Origin: Spinellus fusiger
Taxonomy: Eukaryota > Mucoromycota > Mucoromycetes > Mucorales > Phycomycetaceae
Direction: 5' to 3'
DNA length: 64,000 nucleotides
Assembly (NCBI GenBank): GCA_025094145.1
Contig: JALLLS010000007.1
Coordinates: 434,001-498,000, forward strand
The notes under the pieces were generated by a model. It was not told the DNA's origin and ran no database searches. It saw only the letters and a program-made list of their open reading frames with translations. The position numbers were made by a program, and so were the translations under genes. Below are positions 22,383 through 33,899 of the stretch, one piece after another; position 1 is the stretch's first letter, and the number at the start of each line of letters is the position of its first letter.

Positions 22383-23978
22383 AAATGTGTATTTGAATCA
22401 TATACAGATAATAGCTAGCCATAGTGTGTATGGGAGTGGGGTGGGATTATGGTCTAAAGAGAACACAGCTAGGGGTGGGATGATCCACTGTATGAAGAAA
22501 TTTCAAGTGGCCTTCTTCAGAATTCATCTTAAAGACTACAATGTTACTCGAATCCTATAAGAATTAACACACAATTCTCTTATTATATTCTTTACCTTAT
22601 TAGCCACCAACAAATACTCTCCTGTAGGATCTATTGTAAAGTGGCGAGGATGCATTCCTCCTGAGGCATAATGATCCACAATAGATAATTTTCCAGAGAG
22701 TTCATCAATACGAAATACGGCAATAGAATCATGTCCTCGGTTAGATACCAGTAGAAACTTTCCATTGGGTGTAATATCGATCTCTGCAGGGATATTCACT
22801 TCTTTAAAGCCTTCTGGCAATGTTGTTATGCGTTGGACCTCTTTAAACACTCCTTCTTGGGAGTTGAACTCGAGCATATAGACTTCATTGGACAACTCAG
22901 TCACAACATAGCACAGACCATAGTTATTAGGTGCAAATTTGAGATGACGGGGACCTGTGCCTTTCTCAAATTGAAAGGCACTATGATAAGTGAGTTCTCC
23001 TGTCTCTTTGTTGAAGCGGTACACTACAGCTGCATCACACCCTAAATCCATGGAGATAGCCCATGTTCCAGTTGCAGGATCTAAATCAATAGAGTGGGCA
23101 TGTGGTATGGCCTGACGATCAGGAATAGTATGGCTTGGCTGGAAACCTAGGTCAAGATGTTTCTTGGTAAACAGAGGCTTGCCAAATGCATGGATATGGG
23201 AATGATAAGGCTCAATAGGAATACTTGTTACACTGCCTCCGTAATAATTAGCTACGAGGAGATGACGGTGGCTCACATCCAGTGTAGCATGGCAGGGATT
23301 TTCACCGTGCGTAGGTTGTTGGTTAATTAATGTTAAAGAACCATCTTTCTTGTCACATGCATAAGCAGAGACATAGCCTGTATTTTGGCCTTGGTACTTT
23401 TTCACTTCATTGAGAGCATAAATATATTCACCACTTGAAGAGGCCACAAGGTAGGAAGGATCCTCGGCTTCAATCACCAGACCTTTGGCACTCAGTCTAC
23501 CAGAATTGGTATCGAAGTCATAAAGATAGATACCACGGTTCTCTTTAGAACTAAAGCCAGAGACATAGAGTGAGAGAACATTTTTCATTGTTGAAGTGTA
23601 TGAAAGTAGGAATAAAAAGAAAGAGAATATAGACAGTTGAAGAGGGCTCTTTTCTGTACTCTTGAATACACAAGCCCAACAGAGCACGTCATAAATAAAC
23701 TTTTCTGGAAATGGAACAGTGGCGTATACATATCATAATGCCATAGACACAGCAACAAGGTGGTACTATTTTTTAACTGGTTACCCAAGCCTTGTTACGA
23801 ATAAAACATACACAATAAGTCTATTTGCGCCTAGAATGAAATAGCAAGTAGAAAATGTTTTGCTTATTATTATTTTCTAGTATTGGAAAATTAGAAACAA
23901 ACAGAAAATGTATGCTAAACTATATTAAAAGGGACTTTTTCTTCTTCTTCAGATATTCCATCTTTACTCTTTCAGGCT
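22383..23978. repeat. Copy 1 of a 1.6-kb segmental duplication (lactonase gene)
   Basis: The segment is repeated in the same orientation at 36293-37887 (offset 13910). It covers the whole lactonase gene, its 3' flank and about 390 bp upstream. By eye the two copies are almost identical except for a cluster of roughly two dozen differences between about 22650 and 22791. Outside these limits the sequences diverge abruptly. Confidence 0.9.
22447..23588 (-). CDS. 6-phosphogluconolactonase-family beta-propeller protein, copy 1
   Basis: Two exons (23588-22596 and 22554-22447) with a 41-nt intron encode 366 residues. The protein has the seven-bladed lactonase fold signatures: GENPCHATLDVSHRHLLVAN, AIPHAHSIDLDP, GTGPRHLKFAPNN, PAEIDITPNGKFLLVSNRGH, HPRHFTIDPTGEYLLVAN, and a C-terminus ending PSCVLF. 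Members hydrolyse 6-phosphogluconolactone or related sugar lactones, although substrate differs within the family. Without splicing the frame would end in a false tail after LLVANK. I prefer the MKNV start. An in-frame Met 33 codons upstream would add a hydrophobic extension not expected in this family. Convergent with the SWIB gene, 105 bp apart. Confidence 0.88.
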
Positions 23979-23994
23979 ATTAGTTTTTTCCAGG

Positions 23995-24495
23995 TTTGCA
24001 GATTCTCTCTTATTTTGCGGACCATGATTTTTTATTTTGCAGATGATAATTTTTTATTTTACAGATGATAATTTTTTATTTTACAGATGATAATTTTTTA
24101 TTTTGCGGATGATAATTTTATTTTTATTTTGCAGATAGCTTTATAGCCATAAGATCAAATCAAACTCAGGACTTTATGAATGGCAGAGTTATTCATAACC
24201 AGGTAGCAGCCTTTTGTCTTATCTAAGATTTCCAAAAAAAAAAAATACTCAAAGATTCTAGGAAAGGCTCACTAAGTGTATCAATTATGTAGTTTGCTTC
24301 AACATCTCCAGCTTTTCTTGTTGAAAATCTTCCTTAAATTATAAGGTCAAGAAACTTTTGCATTTGTTCTAAAACTTCCTTCATTATGTTAAAAAAAACA
24401 CTTAGCCGGTACTTTATAGGCAAACATCTCGTAGCAATATTAAGTGAAAAAAAAGGCTATCTACAAAATAACAAATTATCATCCGCAAACTTAGA
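23995..24495. repeat. Possible MITE with tandem terminal iterons
   Basis: At 24010-24136 a 22-bp unit (AATTTTTTATTTTACAGATG plus AT) is repeated about 5.5 times with small variants (TTTGCGGAT or TTTACAGAT). One inverted unit (ATTATCATCCGCAAA) lies near 24477-24491. The arrangement resembles an element whose terminal repeats have expanded. It begins where the lactonase duplication ends. Boundaries and class are uncertain. Confidence 0.4.
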
Positions 24496-24529
24496 GGGAA
24501 ACTCCAATATATAGTGACTGAAAAATTAA

Positions 24530-25872
24530 TGAGCCTTTTTATTATTATTATTATTAAAAAAAATTCCAGGCTACTTTCTTTTTCTTTTTGTAATAGCTGT
24601 TTTAGCTAACACCATGAGCTTTCTCTCTAAAACCTCTGAGTGGCCAGAAGATACATTTCAACAGCAGAGTCCACCGATGGTTAAAAAGAACAGTTGTGAG
24701 AGACGCTCATTAGACTACAAAAGTTATTGGGGCAAATATAGTTATCAAGATATTAATAAAGATTCAAAAGAAATATCTCAATGAAGTGAGGCTTTATTTA
24801 TGTAGTCCTGTAATTAAGCCTATTTTTACAAATAAGAACATGGAGGCAAAACACCAGTGGAACTTTAAGCACATCGACTGGAGGCATAATCAGTGACAGA
24901 AAATAGTTTAGTCAGATGAGTTCGAAATGGAGCTAATGAGCTACAACAGGTGTGCCAAAATTATCAGGCAATACGGCACAGCCTTGAAGTTAAAACATGT
25001 TTCGGAAATAAGGAAGTTTGGGAGGTCACAAAGTGATGGTATGGGACTGTTTCAGTGGGGAAGTTGTTGGATAATTGATCTTAGGAGTATGTTGAATATA
25101 CTCTGAAAATTACATTGATGTCTTGGGAGAGACTTACTACCCTGAATTCGAGTCTTTCTCTCTCAGACACTATATTCTGTTACCGATTACAGGAGGTCAA
25201 TGTATGTCTCTATACGATTAATATAACTTGATAATAGAAGACATCTAATGATATAATGATGACTCTTTATTGGCCTTCTTAAAGTTCTAATCTCAATCTA
25301 GTTGAGCAATCTATAAACTCACTCCAAGAATATTATCAGAAAGAAAAGAAGGTTGTTTTCTACCAAGAACAAGAAAGAAAGTTAAAAGTTACCCTGATGC
25401 TAAGATATGGTATAACATCAAAAGAAAGCGATAGTCACGTTTATTTCTAGTATGAATCATAGATGCCAAGGTGTCATTGATACTAAGGGTGTTCATAGAA
25501 AAGCTTTTATATAATATTTATCCCTATCATTTCATCATAATCATGATGTACAGTTTTGTTTCTAATGTATATCAATTTGGTGTCATCCTAACATCAAGGA
25601 TATATTTTTAGAAAAAAGAAAAGAAAAAGATCATTTCTTTCTTTCAAACAAGTTCACAAGAAGACATTACACTTCTGGATTAAGTTTGATTGTGTATATA
25701 TGATACCCTATGACCCTATAAGTATTGCTGATTATTTTCCAATGGGATATTCTTCATATTGGTTACTGAATAATATTAAAATAAAGCCTTTATTATCATT
25801 ATCACTATCACCTTTATATATTTAAACTTCTACATCTGTATCCAAGGAGCTCATGAAGTTATTATATTAAGA
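24530..25872 (+). mobile_element. Highly degenerate Tc1-like element, family C
   Basis: Scattered segments match the transposase at 35016-36080: GGTTAAAAAGAACAGTTGTG, the GATGAGTTCGAAATGGAGCT region around the first catalytic Asp, GTGATGGTATGGGACTGTTT, and a 3' end with GATGCCAAGGTGTCATTGAT. The right terminus (AAGGAGCTCATGAAGTTATT) matches the end at 36200. Many indels and stops show an old copy. Confidence 0.6.
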
Positions 25873-25879
25873 TGGAATA

Positions 25880-26095
25880 TGAAGCTAATAAAAGGAAATA
25901 TACGTTTTAAATGCGTGGTCTCTTTTGTCTCATTATTTTATTAAGATAATTTATCTTTTAAATTTCATCTAGTCTATCGTATTGATGATATGTAATATAC
26001 AACTAAATATTGATTAAATACAAAAAATTCTTGAGAAAAAAAGAGAAGGGGATTTATATTGGCAAAAACATCTCTTGCTTCTAGTTTTTTGAACA
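25880..26095 (+). repeat. Probable old LTR copy related to family 1
   Basis: The right half (CATCTAGTCTATCGTATTGA to CTAGTTTTTTGAACA) aligns with 7510-7718 and 18591-18778. The left end is poorly defined and no target duplication is seen. Confidence 0.4.
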
Positions 26096-27900
26096 ATTGT
26101 CTTTGTGATACCTGTCATTCATGTTAAACGGCAATCAGACAATGAGCAGCTCGATGAAGAGTACTCTTCTTTTATGTTTGGTTGACAGTGTCATAAGCAT
26201 ACGCTACTCTGCCAAATGTACTCAACGGATGTACTCACGCATTACTCTATTTGTCTTTTACAAAACAGAGTCAAATCAGTTGGCCCGTGCTGAGATCACG
26301 TACAAGCAATTGCCTATAGATGTCATCAAACTATTAGCTCTATGTGAGACTTAATTTTAATGAATGTGCTATTATAATGATATTAACTGCTACTCATCTT
26401 TGTATTATCACTATATGTTTACTCTAATCAAGGTAAAACACAAATAAATAAATAAAACACTAATTTCACGCAACCAAATATATTTATTTTCTACCTAAGA
26501 AAAAAGAAAAGAAATTTGAAGTCCTGGTCGCCTTATCATAGTTAAATTTGCAGAGACGCCTCCACAATGTGTGTGTATGGGGTGTGATGTAATAAAAAGA
26601 TATCATGCCTTCTATTGGTTTAAAAGGAGATTCCAAACATATAGTCGGAGCGTTGTCTCTAGTTCCTACAGAGTATATTAGACGTTGCTACTATCAATGA
26701 TACTGTGCCTTTTATGCCTTTTTCTTCTTATTAGTGTGGATCAATAGATTGATGTTTACTATTACCATTATTTAAACTCTGGTTTAAACTTGCACAAATC
26801 AGATGAATAGAATATTCCATTGATGTAAAGACAGCGTATATGTAAAGATAATAAAGAGTCAGCGAAAAGATCATCTGTATTATTAAAAGCCAACACGACC
26901 GCTTTACTATCCCTATTTAATGCAGCCATCCAATATAATAACTGTTTATTATGTTGAATCATAGTATATTGAGCAGAATAGAGCACTTGGTTTGGTATAT
27001 TCGAGTTTAAATAGAAGTGTAGAGTCATTACTGATGATCAGAGAATGAGTATTTATCATTTTAGTTTTAGCCATATAACGTTTAGATTCACTATTAGCAT
27101 AGACTCTATACCCCGAGTTTGCCATTTACGTTGTGTAGATTTGAGTCGTGCTTCACTTCCACTTGATGTCTATTGTTGTTGCTCTTTTCTGTGGTCTACA
27201 TTCATTGTTTAATCTATTGATTATTTCTCATTGCTTAGTTGGTGTTTCTAATTCTTTTACAATGGTGTTTTTAGATAGTAGGACTGTGAGAGACGTGAGT
27301 GTTTAATGTATATCAAACTATTAAGTATTATTTTTGAAGTACCACACAAAAGACAAATAATTTTTAAGCCCTATTTGTTATTGCTCTCTAAAATGTAATA
27401 CATTATCTTAAAGTATGATTTGCCTTCCTCCGGTCTACTATATTAGTGCCCACAAGATCTCCTCACAAGAATCACTTCCAAATCTGATTAGTCTTCTATA
27501 TCCTTATGCTATTCATTATTTTGATGATGAATTTATGAATTGTGTAGTTATAGATACGTAAAACCCAATAATTAATTTTATATGCAAAGTTCTTTTCAAT
27601 TTGGATGTAGAACCTTAGGTATATTTCTTAACTAAAAATCTAGTAGAAGTTGGAAATAGTATGGTTATTTATACTATCTACTTTATAAGAACTTAAAAAA
27701 AATATATTTTAAAGTACCAACATTTTAAAATAAATAAAACAATAGGAAGAAAAATCATATAGACAATGAATATATTAAACTGTGAAATAAATAGAGATAA
27801 AATTGGAAATTGGAAAGTCATAAGTTGTGTTTTTCAACAATTCATATTCATGTCAGTAGTCCGCATATCATACACGTCAGTAGTCCATATATCTGAGGTT
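26096..27900. other. Spacer with two small unrecognised ORFs
   Basis: AT-rich region without a recognised gene. An 77-codon frame at 26121-26354 (plus) and an 86-codon frame at 26768-27028 (minus) have a less biased composition than their surroundings. Neither resembles a family I know, and no intron structure extends them convincingly. They could be gene or transposon relics. Confidence 0.35.
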
Positions 27901-27906
27901 GTCGTA

Positions 27907-28356
27907 TAGATATCTTGTCGAACAAACGCTTGTAGTCTCTGAATTTTTCATTGAAAACATCAGTGCAATATAAAGAATGATAAGTTGTCAGTTATCTTTC
28001 TCAAAAAGACTATAGGAATCTTACCATTGAATACTCCACTGTGGTCTCCGAGTCGTTTAATGAAAAAAAATCAATGTATTTTAAAGTCAATAAAGTGATA
28101 GCCTCTCTTATCAGTAAGATGATAAGAATCTTACCAGAAGCCAATTCACCATATTCTCAGAGTTTTTATTGTATAGATCAGTACAATATTGAAATTATCA
28201 CATTGTTAGTTTCTTTTGTCAATAAGAGAATAAAAGTCTTACCAGAAGCCAATCTACCATATCACTAGAGCTATCCAACGAAAATCTCAGTGTGATAATG
28301 AGGTCAGTACAATGTTAGTTTTATTTTATCAATAAGGAAATAAGAATCTTACCGGA
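27907..28356 (+). repeat. Degenerate tandem repeat, about 109-bp unit, four copies
   Basis: The phrase AATCTTACC recurs at 28017, 28127, 28235 (as AGTCTTACC) and 28345, giving periods of 110, 108 and 110 bp. Each is preceded by an AATAAG-like stretch and a variable GTTAG-rich segment, and several are followed by AGAAGCCAAT. The units have diverged, so this is an old minisatellite. No coding function is apparent. Confidence 0.6.
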
Positions 28357-29628
28357 TCAAAAGCAAAGAAAATAAAATAAAGAAAAAGTAAAGTTTACTA
28401 TAAAGAAAATAAAATATAAAGATAATAAAGCAGTTGAAGAAATAAAATAAGAAAAGATAAAAGATTGTCGAAATCTTTTACAGAGTATCCTTCTTTTATA
28501 GGAATCTAGTCGCTGCTTATGGATATATGTCATTATTAAAAGGAATCAGCTGGGACATCGTTACTCATTCTTGAAGGCTGATCACTTCCCAGTCAGTCAC
28601 ATACCAATATGGCAGATACTCGTCACTAGCTATATAATAATAATAAAACTAATTAAATACTCTCATTAAAAAAATACTCTCAAACTATTCATGTCTTTAT
28701 CCTACTGACCTCTTTTGAAGATATCCAGTTTTTCTAACAGGTATTTGTATGTGAGCTTTAATTTAGATCTCACGCTCTTTAGTTTTGTTGTATTTGGATG
28801 TATTGTATACTATCGATTGTCAAAAGCTTGGTAGGCATTTTCATACTAATAAAAAACGGCCTTATTTATCCCTTGATTGGAATCCAAGATTAGTTTAGTC
28901 ATAGGAAGTAGCATAATGTGTATGTAATTTTTTTTAGATAAGACGCCATTCTTAAGCTACTGAAGCTCATTGATTTTTTTTTGGAATGCATCTTTGCAGA
29001 GTGCATGAATTTACTCTTCAGCCACTGATTGCAGCATCATCTAATGATAAGGGCCAGTATTTTAATCAATAGATTTCATAGCATAGAGCAAATATGTGTC
29101 TAATGGATATGTTGATAGATAATTCAGATAATATTTCTTTACATATTGATAATAAATAGTATCGAATTTAAAATGAATTTATGGCCAGAAAGCAAACAGT
29201 GTTAGCCGATAATAAGGATTGAAATTGACAAACATTTTATTTCAAGAAGCTACAACGTCACTATCTAATAATTTACAGTCAAATCAAAGACAATCCCTGT
29301 CTATATTATTTTATATTCTCGCTCAGATTATTTATAAAATCACATAACAATCTCTATCAAGAAATGGTTAGATAAGAGACCTATAGTTATGGAACTCATC
29401 TACTTTTGAAAGCATCATAGACATAAATTTATTCTCAAAACAGTCTTTTTACAATAATGAATCAATATACAATTATGACACAATAACTACAAGCTATTCA
29501 TATCTTCATGTGAAAATCGATAATAAAACTAAAATAGTCTGCTATGTGGTTCATATAAAGAGTGATAATTAGTGTGGAAACTTAATGTTTTTCTTATGAT
29601 ATTCCATCTTAGAATATAAAACAATATA
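28357..29628. other. AT-rich spacer, nothing recognised
   Basis: About 1.3 kb of AT-rich sequence with no ORF, terminal repeat or RNA gene that I can support. Confidence 0.5.
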
Positions 29629-32283
29629 CAGTCCTATGTAATAAGTGACTAGACAAAAGATAAATTTCTATTTTTTATTCTTCAAAAATAAAATAGAGGT
29701 CTTTTTCTTTTCTTTAATAACTTATTCAAAAAACGAGTTCAAACAATATAAATCAGCCAACTATTAGCTAAGAACATAAAAATAGTCCCGCCAAAAGAAA
29801 AGAGCATGATATGTTTATTAGAGGTCAAATCATAGGACAATGGAAAAGACATGCTACTTATCAAGAGACTGCTGACGATCATGACATCCCAAAGAGCACA
29901 GTAGGCAGGAGTGTCCTATTGTATACAAATAAAGGCATAATTAAACTCAATATTCGTACAAGAAGACCTGAAAAGGTGTCATCTATTTCAGACCTGGCAA
30001 TCGTTTTGTCTATTCGCAGAAACCCTATGCAAATAATTGCATATTATTTGAAAAATATGAATGATGTAGGCGTGAATATTTGCCATGACACATTTCTAAA
30101 AATATATGAGTAGACTCGGGGTTTTTTTCATGTTCACTATCAAGACAACCTGGTATGACACCTACTCACAAGCAAAGACAATTGGAATGGTGTAAAAACA
30201 AGGCTGATTGGCCAGGGGAGAGGTGGAGTAACGTCGTTTGGTCTGATGAGTCCCGTTTTACAGTTGTGGGCAATGATAAAGGGACTAGAGTGATCAGGGT
30301 AAAAGGTGGAAGGTATGAGGAGTGTCATACAAAACAAACATAAAAGCATGGCAATGGCTCAGTCATGGTGTAGGGTTGCTTTTGGTGTAGAGGTTTAGGA
30401 CCTCTTGGACTGTTGGAGGGATTAGTTAATCAATATACAGTCACGCACCATTGAATTTAATACTTGCCTAAATTTTAATAAAAAAAACTTTTTTTTTGCA
30501 TAAAACTCTTCTTCTTTCCAAATATTATTAAACCAACACAACATGTCAGATACATTTTCAGAAACACACACTTGTGGAGAATATGATAAAGCAGAAGATA
30601 AAAAGCTATGAGGCATTTATTACCTGTTTAAGGCTGGATTAAAATTGACTATCATCGCAAACGTAGTTGAGATGAAAAAGCCCACAGTTCAAAATATTAT
30701 CAGAAACATCAAAGAATGTGGGTCATCATTGCGTTTAAAGAGTCATGGAAAACCTAAGAAAGCCAGTGAGAGGGACCTCAAACACCTGGAAAAGGTCATT
30801 AGAGAGGACCCATTTGCCTCATATAATCAGCTGAAATTGGAAATGTCGAAGATTCAGGTTGATGTATCTCGAAATACCATTATCCGTTACTATAAGCAGT
30901 TAGGGTTCTGATCTTTTTCTCCAGCTCACAAGCCAGCCTTAACTGAAAAATACAAAGAGAAACGGCTTCGTTGGGCTAAAGAACATGTCAATTGGACGAA
31001 CGACCAGTGGAAAAGCGTCATCTGGTCTGATGAGTCCAGTTACACCGTGAAAGGGAACGATGGAGGTGCCCGTGTCATCAGAAAAGTTGGAGAAAAGTAT
31101 GACCCTAATCCTATTGTTCCAACAACAAAGTTTGGTGGTGGTGGGGTCATGCTTTGGAGCTGTTTTTGGGTGGGCAGATTTGGCCCATGAGTCTTTGTTA
31201 ATAGCACTGTAAACCAAGACGAATATATCAATATTTTGGCTAGTGAGCTCTATCCCTGGTTCATGGATTTGGATCAGAAAGAAGACAGGGAGTTCCCGTT
31301 ACATGAAGATGGTGCTAGCTTTCTTATTGGGGTCTATGCCAGAGGTTGGAAAAAGACACATCAGATTAGGGGCTTTGAGTACTAGTCTATACAGAGTCCT
31401 GACTTAAACCCAATTGAACACGTCTGGTGGGCCTTGAAAAGACGAATTGAGGAAAGAAGGGTATCTATTACCAATATTGAAAGTTTGAAGGCTCTACTTG
31501 CAGAGGAGTTGGAGAGGGTTGGTGTTGAACTTGCACAACGATTAGTTCTGAGTATGACAGATTGATGCCAGGCTGTAATTGATGCCAAGGGAGGCCATAC
31601 GAAATATTAATTATATTATTATTATTATTTTCTATAATTAAAGATATTAAGCTTTGTTGTGTGAAAGTTTGAAGCTTCTATATCAAATATGGAGTGTTTT
31701 ATCTAATGTTGAACATGTCCTAAATATTTCGTCCTGAAATTTATTTTCAAAAGTATTAAATTCAATGGTGCGTGACTGTAGGTATGTCAATGTAATTACT
31801 AAATACTTTTTCCCTGGTTTCAAAAATTGAAATAGGACCTCAATGAGACCATTCTCTTCCAAGAAGATGGTTCTCCTTACTAAAAAGGAGCATATAGTAG
31901 ATGGTACAAACAAGAGAGATGTATGATTGAAGGTTTTTGATTTTTGGCCTACACAAAGTCCAGATATTAACCCAACTGAGTATGTCTGGGCTTATCTTGA
32001 AAAGAAGATTGAGCCGCGTCGAACAAGTATAACCAATACAAAACAGCTTAAACGATGCTTGTGTAGTGAATGTGAGAAGATCCCGAATGGATTTCTGGAG
32101 AATTTAGTGAATAGCATACCAAAGAGGTGCTCTGATGTGATGAAGAATAAATGCTTTTCTACAAAGTACTAAGTAGTATATTTATGATGAAGATTTAGAC
32201 AATTATCTAAAGAACAACTGTTCCAAATCTTGTGTTATTCCATGAATATCTTATTATGAACATCTTATACTGATAGATATGCC
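29629..32283 (+). mobile_element. Tc1-like element, family B, split by a nested Tc1 and truncated at its right end
   Basis: The left terminus (CAGTCCTATGTAATAAGTGA after TA) matches the ends of the 845-bp derivative at 14866. Transposase segments follow on the plus strand: an HTH part (YQETADDHDIPKSTVGRSV) and the first catalytic region (NVVWSDESRFTVVGND). Then GGSVMV-like sequence is interrupted at 30438 by a complete family A element. Coding resumes at 31781 with FQEDGSPY-like sequence and SPDINPTEYVWAYLEKK, then an end near 32171. The right terminus is missing because a family 2 LTR pair begins at 32284. Confidence 0.75.
30438..31778 (+). mobile_element. Tc1/mariner element, family A, complete ends, nested
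   Basis: Perfect 28-bp inverted repeats start CAGTCACGCACCATTGAATT and the reverse complement closes the element. TA is duplicated at both sides (30436-30437 and 31779-31780). The 1341-bp unit encodes a Tc1 transposase remnant with HTH (KPTVQNIIRNIKE), IWSDESSYTV, FGGGGVMLWSCFW, HEDGAS and SPDLNPIEHVWW, so all three catalytic acidic residues are present. The frame is broken by stops, including a TGA after RFGP and a TAG after GFEY that also occur in the copy at 13376. Confidence 0.9.
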
Positions 32284-32759
32284 TGTAATTACTCAGACAA
32301 GTAGAAATAACGAGACTGAACAAAGATAATTTTTATTAAGTGAAGAGTGGTTCCTTATTTATACTTTTTGTGGGTGCTTATCCTTCAGTGGCATTCTACC
32401 TTTTGGTAGTTCATGATTAGTTCATGGCATGGCGTATTGATAGATACATCTGTATTGTTGATTCATTGAATAATCACACCATTAGAGCCATCAATTATGT
32501 GTCTTCACTTTAATTTCCTTTGATAGGTCTTATTTATCCACTAAGGATCTATGGATGATAGCAGCTCTTATTAAGTGTCCGATAGTAAATTGAGCTTAGA
32601 AGGTTGATTTGTAGTTACGACCGATCAGTGAAATGATACAGAGATGTACTATGGTACTTGTGTGCACTCAAGCTTTCATAGAGTATTCTGAATGTCACAG
32701 TAAACCACTCATGTTGAGCAATTCATAAAGAATCTTTGGATTGAACTCGGAACACGACA
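32284..32759 (-). repeat. Family 2 LTR, left arm of a head-to-head pair
   Basis: This 476-bp LTR is in reverse orientation, with ends TGTAATTACTCAGACAAG and TCGGAACACGACA as read on the plus strand. It is the near-perfect reverse complement of 32803-33278, differing at only about three positions near its outer end. It interrupts the tail of the family B Tc1 element. Confidence 0.9.
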
Positions 32760-32802
32760 ATGGGGACCAACAACTGTAACAGAGTAGTACGAAGAAAGGA
32801 GG
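32760..32802. other. 43-bp spacer between inverted LTRs, with a purine-rich tract
   Basis: The spacer begins ATGGGGACCAACAAC and ends CGAAGAAAGGAGG directly before the TG of the right LTR. The purine run is what a polypurine tract next to a 3' LTR looks like. The spacer is therefore probably a remnant of the retrotransposon interior. Confidence 0.5.
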
Positions 32803-33278
32803 TGTCGTGTTCCGAGTTCAATCCAAAGATTCTTTATGAATTGCTCAACATGAGTGGTTTACTGTGACATTCAGAATACTCTATGAAAGCTTGAGTGCAC
32901 ACAAGTACCATAGTACATCTCTGTATCATTTCACTGATCGGTCGTAACTACAAATCAACCTTCTAAGCTCAATTTACTATCGGACACTTAATAAGAGCTG
33001 CTATCATCCATAGATCCTTAGTGGATAAATAAGACCTATCAAAGGAAATTAAAGTGAAGACACATAATTGATGGCTCTAATGGTGTGATTATTCAATGAA
33101 TCAACAATACAGATGTATCTATCAATACGCCATGCCATGAACTAATCATGAACTACCAAAAGGTAGAATGCCACTGAAGGATAAGCACCCACAAAAAGTA
33201 TAAATAAGGAACCACTCTTCACTTAATAAAAATTATCTTTGTTCAGCCTCGTTATTTCTACTTGTCTGAATAATCACA
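32803..33278 (+). repeat. Family 2 LTR, right arm of a head-to-head pair
   Basis: This 476-bp LTR runs from TGTCGTGTTCCGAGTTCAAT to CTGAATAATCACA. It contains AGTATAAATAAGGAACC (promoter-like) and AATAAAAATTATC. With the left arm it forms a palindrome of nearly 1 kb around the 43-bp spacer. Confidence 0.9.
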
Positions 33279-33468
33279 GGAAGTTCTTCTCCCAGAGAAT
33301 ATCAAGCCAATGATGAAGTTTGGTGGTGGTAGAGTGATGGTGTGGGGCTCTTTCTCTGGTGAAGGTTTTGGAAGATTGTTGCCTATGAAGGGTAGTATAG
33401 ATAGTAGAAGACATATCGAGGTCTTAAAGGGGGATTACTGCCCTGATCTAGCTCGAATCAAGGCACTA
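33279..33468 (+). mobile_element. Tc1-like transposase fragment
   Basis: One frame reads MKFGGGRVMVWGSFSGEGFG followed by IEVLKGDYCPDL, matching the middle of family C transposases (compare FGGGGVMVWGCFSREGVG at 35600). It is an isolated piece, bounded by LTR sequence on the left and probably on the right. Confidence 0.65.
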
Positions 33469-33707
33469 TGTTTTATCTGAACTGAAGAACAAAGTGACTG
33501 AAATATGACAGAACTTTATCCAAGAATAGATTGATTTTATTTAGTGGGATATACAACTCTTTATATACTAATCAATTGCCATAGTTACAATTATGTTCTT
33601 CCTGTAGTTGATCCTAAACACATGATCCTAATTAATTATCAGTATTGATGCAATTGATGAGTGCTACTTCTGTTAGATATGTCTCTGGATTGACTCTGGA
33701 TACAACA
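33469..33707. repeat. LTR-like segment, unrelated to families 1 and 2
   Basis: The block starts TGTTTTATCTGAACTGAAGA and ends CTCTGGATACAACA, giving TG...CA termini, and it interrupts Tc1 coding sequence. No second copy was seen in the window and no target duplication is clear, so LTR identity is tentative. Confidence 0.3.
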
Positions 33708-33899
33708 CATGTATTGGAGATACAAGGCTGTTATAGGATCAAAGAGTTGCCACACCATATCAATGTTTTTAACTCAATAATCTCGTATTTATTATTATAT
33801 TGAACTTCTTTATATTTTATCTAATTTATAAATCTATATTATAAATTTAATGTATGTTTTTGACAGAGAATAACTGTTTCCTATTACAGAAGCATATCG

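Noticed and set aside
23589..23687. N-terminal extension of the lactonase with a hydrophobic segment (FSFFLFLLSY)
   Set aside because: It could pass for a signal peptide, but lactonases of this family are normally cytosolic and the conserved protein begins at MKNV. The extension probably lies in the 5' UTR.
26121..26354. Small ORF as a toxin-like or effector gene
   Set aside because: No signal peptide, cysteine pattern or recognised family; length is within chance expectation.
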